From Candidatus Gallibacteroides avistercoris (GTDB lineage Bacteria > Bacteroidota > Bacteroidia > Bacteroidales > CHK158-818): a stretch of 9,178 nt of DNA. Location of the stretch: positions 1 through 9,178 of the forward strand of contig DVNA01000196.1 in the NCBI GenBank assembly GCA_018714665.1, given 5' to 3'. A program made the translations under genes and the position numbers. How positions within the stretch are numbered: position 1 is the stretch's first letter; the number at the start of each line of letters is the position of its first letter. Below are positions 6,465 through 9,178 of this stretch, one piece after another. The notes under the pieces are model-generated. The model saw nothing but the letters and a program-made list of their open reading frames with translations. It was not told where the DNA came from and searched no databases.

Positions 6465-7540
6465 CAGATACCTGGGACGAGGATTTGGAAGAACCCGGAG
6501 AGGAGCTGGAAGATGATCTCGAACCGGGGAACGGCGAAAAATACGAGCATTTCCGCTTTGTCGCCGACAAAGGCCAAGGTCTTTTGCGCGTCGATAAGTT
6601 TCTGGTTCTACGTATCGAAGGCATCTCCCGCAACCGGATACAACAAGCTGCCGAGGCCGATTGTATCCTGGTAAACGGACTCCCCGTAAAGGCCAACTAC
6701 CGGGTCAAGCCACTCGACGTGGTATCGGTAGTCATGGACCGTCCCAAACGGGAGATAGAGATTATCCCCCAAGATATTCCCCTCAACGTCGTGTACGAAG
6801 ACAACGCCGTTATCGTTATCAACAAACCGGCCGGACTGGTGGTACATCCGGGACACGGGAACTATTCCGGGACACTCTTAAATGCATTGGCATACTATTT
6901 CCGCGACGACGATACGTTCGACATTACCGATGCCCGGTTGGGGCTGGTACACCGGATAGACAAAGAGACCTCCGGACTGCTGGTAATTGCCAAAACCCCC
7001 GAAGCCAAAACGCATCTGGCGATGCAGTTCTTCCACAAAACCACCCACCGACAATACGTAGCCTTGGTGTGGGGCAATATGGAACATGACGAAGGGACGG
7101 TAAGCGGATATATCGGGCGCAACCCCAAAGACCGGCTCCAAATGACCGTATTGCCGGATGAAACGAACGGAAAATGGGCCGTAACCCATTACCAAACCCT
7201 GAAACGGTTGGGATATGTTTCGGTCATCGCCTGCCGGCTTGAAACGGGCCGGACACACCAAATACGCGTACACATGAAATCGATCGGGCACACGCTTTTC
7301 AACGATTCGCGGTACGGTGGAAACGAAATATTAAAAGGTACCACCTTCTCAAAATACAAACAATTCGTACAGAACTGTTTTGCCATTTGTCCCCGGCAGG
7401 CATTGCATGCAAAGACCCTGGGTTTTGTGCATCCCACGACCGGAGAAGAGATGTTTTTCGATTCGGAAATCCCGGCGGATATGACACAGCTGATCGAAAA
7501 ATGGAGAACATACATGAGCAATCGCAACACAAACGACTAA
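6452..7540 (+). CDS. RluA/RluD-family pseudouridine synthase
   Basis: This 362-residue enzyme should isomerise specific uridines to pseudouridine in 23S rRNA (RluC/RluD type). It has an S4 RNA-binding domain at about residues 44-100 (LRVDKFLVLRIEGISRNRIQQ ... ILVNGLPVKANYRVKPLD). The catalytic domain runs from about 110 and includes INKPAGLVVHPG (123-134) and the signature GLVHRIDKETSGLLVIAKT (164-182), with Asp170 as the catalytic nucleophile. RTHQIRVHM (267-275) and RQALHAKTLGFVHP (315-328) complete the conserved core. The first 30 residues are an unusual acidic extension, with about 12 D or E residues, ahead of the S4 domain. The ATG at 6452 lies inside the 3' end of the PASTA gene. A later start would remove the extension, but no obvious internal site is better. 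Which of RluC or RluD it matches functionally cannot be decided by eye. Confidence 0.94.
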   Translation: MDAITDTWDEDLEEPGEELEDDLEPGNGEKYEHFRFVADKGQGLLRVDKFLVLRIEGISRNRIQQAAEADCILVNGLPVKANYRVKPLDVVSVVMDRPKREIEIIPQDIPLNVVYEDNAVIVINKPAGLVVHPGHGNYSGTLLNALAYYFRDDDTFDITDARLGLVHRIDKETSGLLVIAKTPEAKTHLAMQFFHKTTHRQYVALVWGNMEHDEGTVSGYIGRNPKDRLQMTVLPDETNGKWAVTHYQTLKRLGYVSVIACRLETGRTHQIRVHMKSIGHTLFNDSRYGGNEILKGTTFSKYKQFVQNCFAICPRQALHAKTLGFVHPTTGEEMFFDSEIPADMTQLIEKWRTYMSNRNTND

Positions 7541-7557
7541 AAACAGCATAAACCATC

Positions 7558-8535
7558 ATGGAAAGAAAGAATATAGCCATCGTGGCAGGAGGCGACTCGT
7601 CGGAGTTTGCCGTTTCACTCAAAAGCGCAGAAGGAATCCTCTCTTTTCTGGACCAAGAACGATACCGGGTATTTGTCGTCTTGTTATCCCAAAAAGAGTG
7701 GAAAGTAAAAACAGGGGAGAATCGTTTTGAGCCTATCGACAAGAACGATTTCAGCTTCCTCTTAGACGGGGAAAAGATAACTTTCGATTTCGCTTACATC
7801 ACCATACACGGCACTCCGGGAGAGAACGGTCTGTTGCAAGGATATTTTGAACTCATCGGTATGCCCTACTCCTCTTGCGGTGTATTGGCTTCGGCCCTGA
7901 CATTCGACAAATATACCTGCAACCACTACCTGCAAGGATTCGGATTGAGAATAGCACAATCCATTTTGCTGCGCACCGGAGAAACCGCCGATTACAACGC
8001 CATCATCGACACCGTAGGACTGCCCTGCTTTGTAAAACCCAACGCCGGAGGTTCAAGCGTGGCTACTACCAAGGTAAAGAGCGCCGAAGCGTTGCCGCAA
8101 GCCATACAGGAGGCCCGCAACGAAGGCGGAGATGTCATCATCGAATCGTTCATGCCGGGACGGGAAGTTACGTGCGGATGCTACAAAACCCGGAAAGGAA
8201 GTACGGTACTGCCGCTTACCGAGGCTGTCAGCAAAAACGAATTTTTCGATTACGAAGCCAAATATACGGCATCGAGGGTGGAAGAGATCACTCCGGCGCC
8301 CATCCCCGAACACATCGCAGGACAGATTCGCCAATCCACCTCCCGGATATACGATATCCTGGGGTGCAAGGGTATCATCCGGGCAGATTACATCATCGTG
8401 GGAGAAACCCCTTTCCTGCTGGAAGTGAACACGACACCGGGAATGACTGCCACCAGCTTCATCCCGCAGCAGGTACGCGCAGCCGGATTGGACATAAAAG
8501 AAGTTTTAACTGAAATTATTGAAGACGAATTTTAG
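7558..8535 (+). CDS. ddl: D-alanine--D-alanine ligase
   Basis: This cytoplasmic ATP-grasp enzyme joins two D-alanines using ATP, making the terminal dipeptide of peptidoglycan precursors. The 325-residue length is normal for the family. Visible motifs are GGDSSEFAVSL (11-21, with Glu16 at the first D-Ala site), IHGTPGENG (83-91), FVKPNAGGSSV (158-168, ATP-binding loop), IIESFMPGREVTCG (194-207), the omega loop DYEAKY (231-236) and, for metal binding, RADY (Asp277) and LLEVNTTPGMT (Glu289, Asn291). The tyrosine-containing DYEAKY loop fits D-Ala-D-Ala rather than the D-Ala-D-Lac ligases of the Van type. GGDSSE and PYSSCG replace the more common GGxSxE and YTGSG patterns, as seen in Bacteroidota enzymes. 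It starts 17 bases after the pseudouridine synthase stop and belongs to the same transcript. It is an essential housekeeping gene and the target of D-cycloserine. Confidence 0.97.
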   Translation: MERKNIAIVAGGDSSEFAVSLKSAEGILSFLDQERYRVFVVLLSQKEWKVKTGENRFEPIDKNDFSFLLDGEKITFDFAYITIHGTPGENGLLQGYFELIGMPYSSCGVLASALTFDKYTCNHYLQGFGLRIAQSILLRTGETADYNAIIDTVGLPCFVKPNAGGSSVATTKVKSAEALPQAIQEARNEGGDVIIESFMPGREVTCGCYKTRKGSTVLPLTEAVSKNEFFDYEAKYTASRVEEITPAPIPEHIAGQIRQSTSRIYDILGCKGIIRADYIIVGETPFLLEVNTTPGMTATSFIPQQVRAAGLDIKEVLTEIIEDEF

Positions 8536-8563
8536 GAGAATATCCGTTTTATTTATTATAATT

Positions 8564-8584
8564 GCAACAGAAATTGGTTGTTGC
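8564..8584 (+). other. Small inverted repeat between ddl and the acyltransferase gene
   Basis: The 71-base gap after ddl holds GCAACA (8564-8569) and TGTTGC (8579-8584), a six-base-pair stem with a nine-base loop. No T-run follows, so it is not an intrinsic terminator. The stretch between 8540 and 8560 is A/T-rich, but no clear -7 box is visible, so the acyltransferase gene may be read through from ddl. Confidence 0.3.
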
Positions 8585-8606
8585 CTAAGACATAAGCTTT
8601 ACCAGC

Positions 8607-9178
8607 ATGAAACGATTCTACGATTTTGAAGATATCCGCCCGTTTTATGACGAAGAGGTAAACGGCGTTATTTCATCGCTTATCCAAGAAGAGGGATTCA
8701 AACGCGCCGTCCAATTTATCATGCCCGAGATGGACTACGACAAACTGACCCAAGAATTATCTACCTATACCACCAAAGACGATTTTCAGGCAAAAGCCGC
8801 TGTCCCGGTATTATTATCTCTGGTCAAAAGATCGACATCCTCCCTATCGCTCTCCGGCATAGAAAACATCGGCAAGAGCGAACGTTATACATTCATGTCC
8901 AACCACCGAGACATCGTGTTGGACGCCTCTTTCCTGAACCTGCTACTGTGGCAACGGGGGTTTACCACCAGCGAAGTGGCCATCGGTAACAACCTGTTGA
9001 AACTGCCCTGGATATCGAACCTGGTGCGACTGAACAAAAGCTTCATCGTTAAGCGGGATGTTTCAGGGCGCAAAATGCTCGAATTCTCCCACAGACTTTC
9101 GGCCTACATCCATTTCGCCATCAAAATCAAGCACCAGTCGGTATGGATTGCCCAACGCGAAGGCCGGGCCAAAGACTC
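8607..9178 (+). CDS. PlsC-like acyltransferase (C-terminus beyond window)
   Basis: From the ATG at 8607 an open frame runs 190 codons to the window edge. The core matches the glycerolipid acyltransferase fold: the active-site block FMSNHRDIVLDASFLN (96-111), then KSFIVKRDVSGRKMLEF (144-160) as the second block and WIAQREGRAKD (180-190) in place of the FPEGTRS block. The family moves fatty acyl chains from a carrier onto glycerol phosphate or lipid acceptors at the membrane. The spacing from His100 to Asp106 is five residues, not the standard four (HX4D), although D102 offers an alternative. The 95-residue N-terminal part before the block is soluble-looking and contains no membrane helix. It follows ddl by 71 bases on the same strand. 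The exact substrate (phospholipid, ornithine lipid or other) is unknown. Confidence 0.85.
   Translation, partial: MKRFYDFEDIRPFYDEEVNGVISSLIQEEGFKRAVQFIMPEMDYDKLTQELSTYTTKDDFQAKAAVPVLLSLVKRSTSSLSLSGIENIGKSERYTFMSNHRDIVLDASFLNLLLWQRGFTTSEVAIGNNLLKLPWISNLVRLNKSFIVKRDVSGRKMLEFSHRLSAYIHFAIKIKHQSVWIAQREGRAKD

Noticed and set aside
7875..8513. Plus-strand 212-codon frame inside ddl
   Set aside because: The product is rich in R, H and G with no motif. The overlapping ddl frame carries every expected catalytic motif.
8536..8606. Separate promoter for the acyltransferase gene
   Set aside because: The nearest candidate (TAAGCTTT near 8593) does not fit TAnnTTTG and no matching -33 element stands out. 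Read-through from ddl is as likely.

Overview
The window looks like the chromosome of a member of the Bacteroidota, most likely order Bacteroidales. Three things support this. Promoter-like sites match the -33/-7 (TTTG / TAnnTTTG) class of that phylum. Leaders before start codons are A-rich, mostly without a strong Shine-Dalgarno. The gene families and their order (PASTA protein, RluA-type pseudouridine synthase, Ddl, acyltransferase) are familiar from gut Bacteroidales. Base composition is roughly balanced, and I cannot name a genus safely.

Positions 1-4474 (minus strand) hold an envelope-spanning efflux operon, read right to left: a TolC-type outer-membrane factor, a HlyD-type membrane fusion protein, and two related ABC-2 type permeases, the second cut by the window edge. 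The genes are tightly packed (gaps of 3, 75 and 21 bases). No ATPase gene is visible. Upstream of tolC (4475-4727) lie a good phylum-type promoter, a strong leader hairpin, and two near-identical 16-base repeats 53 bases apart. One repeat lies in a 15-base inverted repeat, so these are candidate regulator sites.

Positions 4728-5606 (minus strand) encode an unrecognised single-pass membrane protein with a long coiled coil and a beta-rich C-terminal domain. It is divergent from the next cluster. The 222-base divergent gap carries a -7-type promoter on each strand.

Positions 5829-9178 (plus strand) form a compact run: a membrane-anchored two-PASTA protein, an RluA/RluD-type 23S rRNA pseudouridine synthase overlapping it by 13 bases, D-alanine--D-alanine ligase (ddl) 17 bases on, and after 71 bases a PlsC-like acyltransferase cut by the window edge. 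These link peptidoglycan precursor supply, peptidoglycan sensing or assembly, ribosome modification and lipid acylation, a housekeeping/envelope set.

No RNA gene, transposon, CRISPR array or phage gene was seen. The window is largely ordinary core genome. The points most worth a second look are the tolC control region, the ATPase-less double-permease exporter and the uncharacterised coiled-coil protein.
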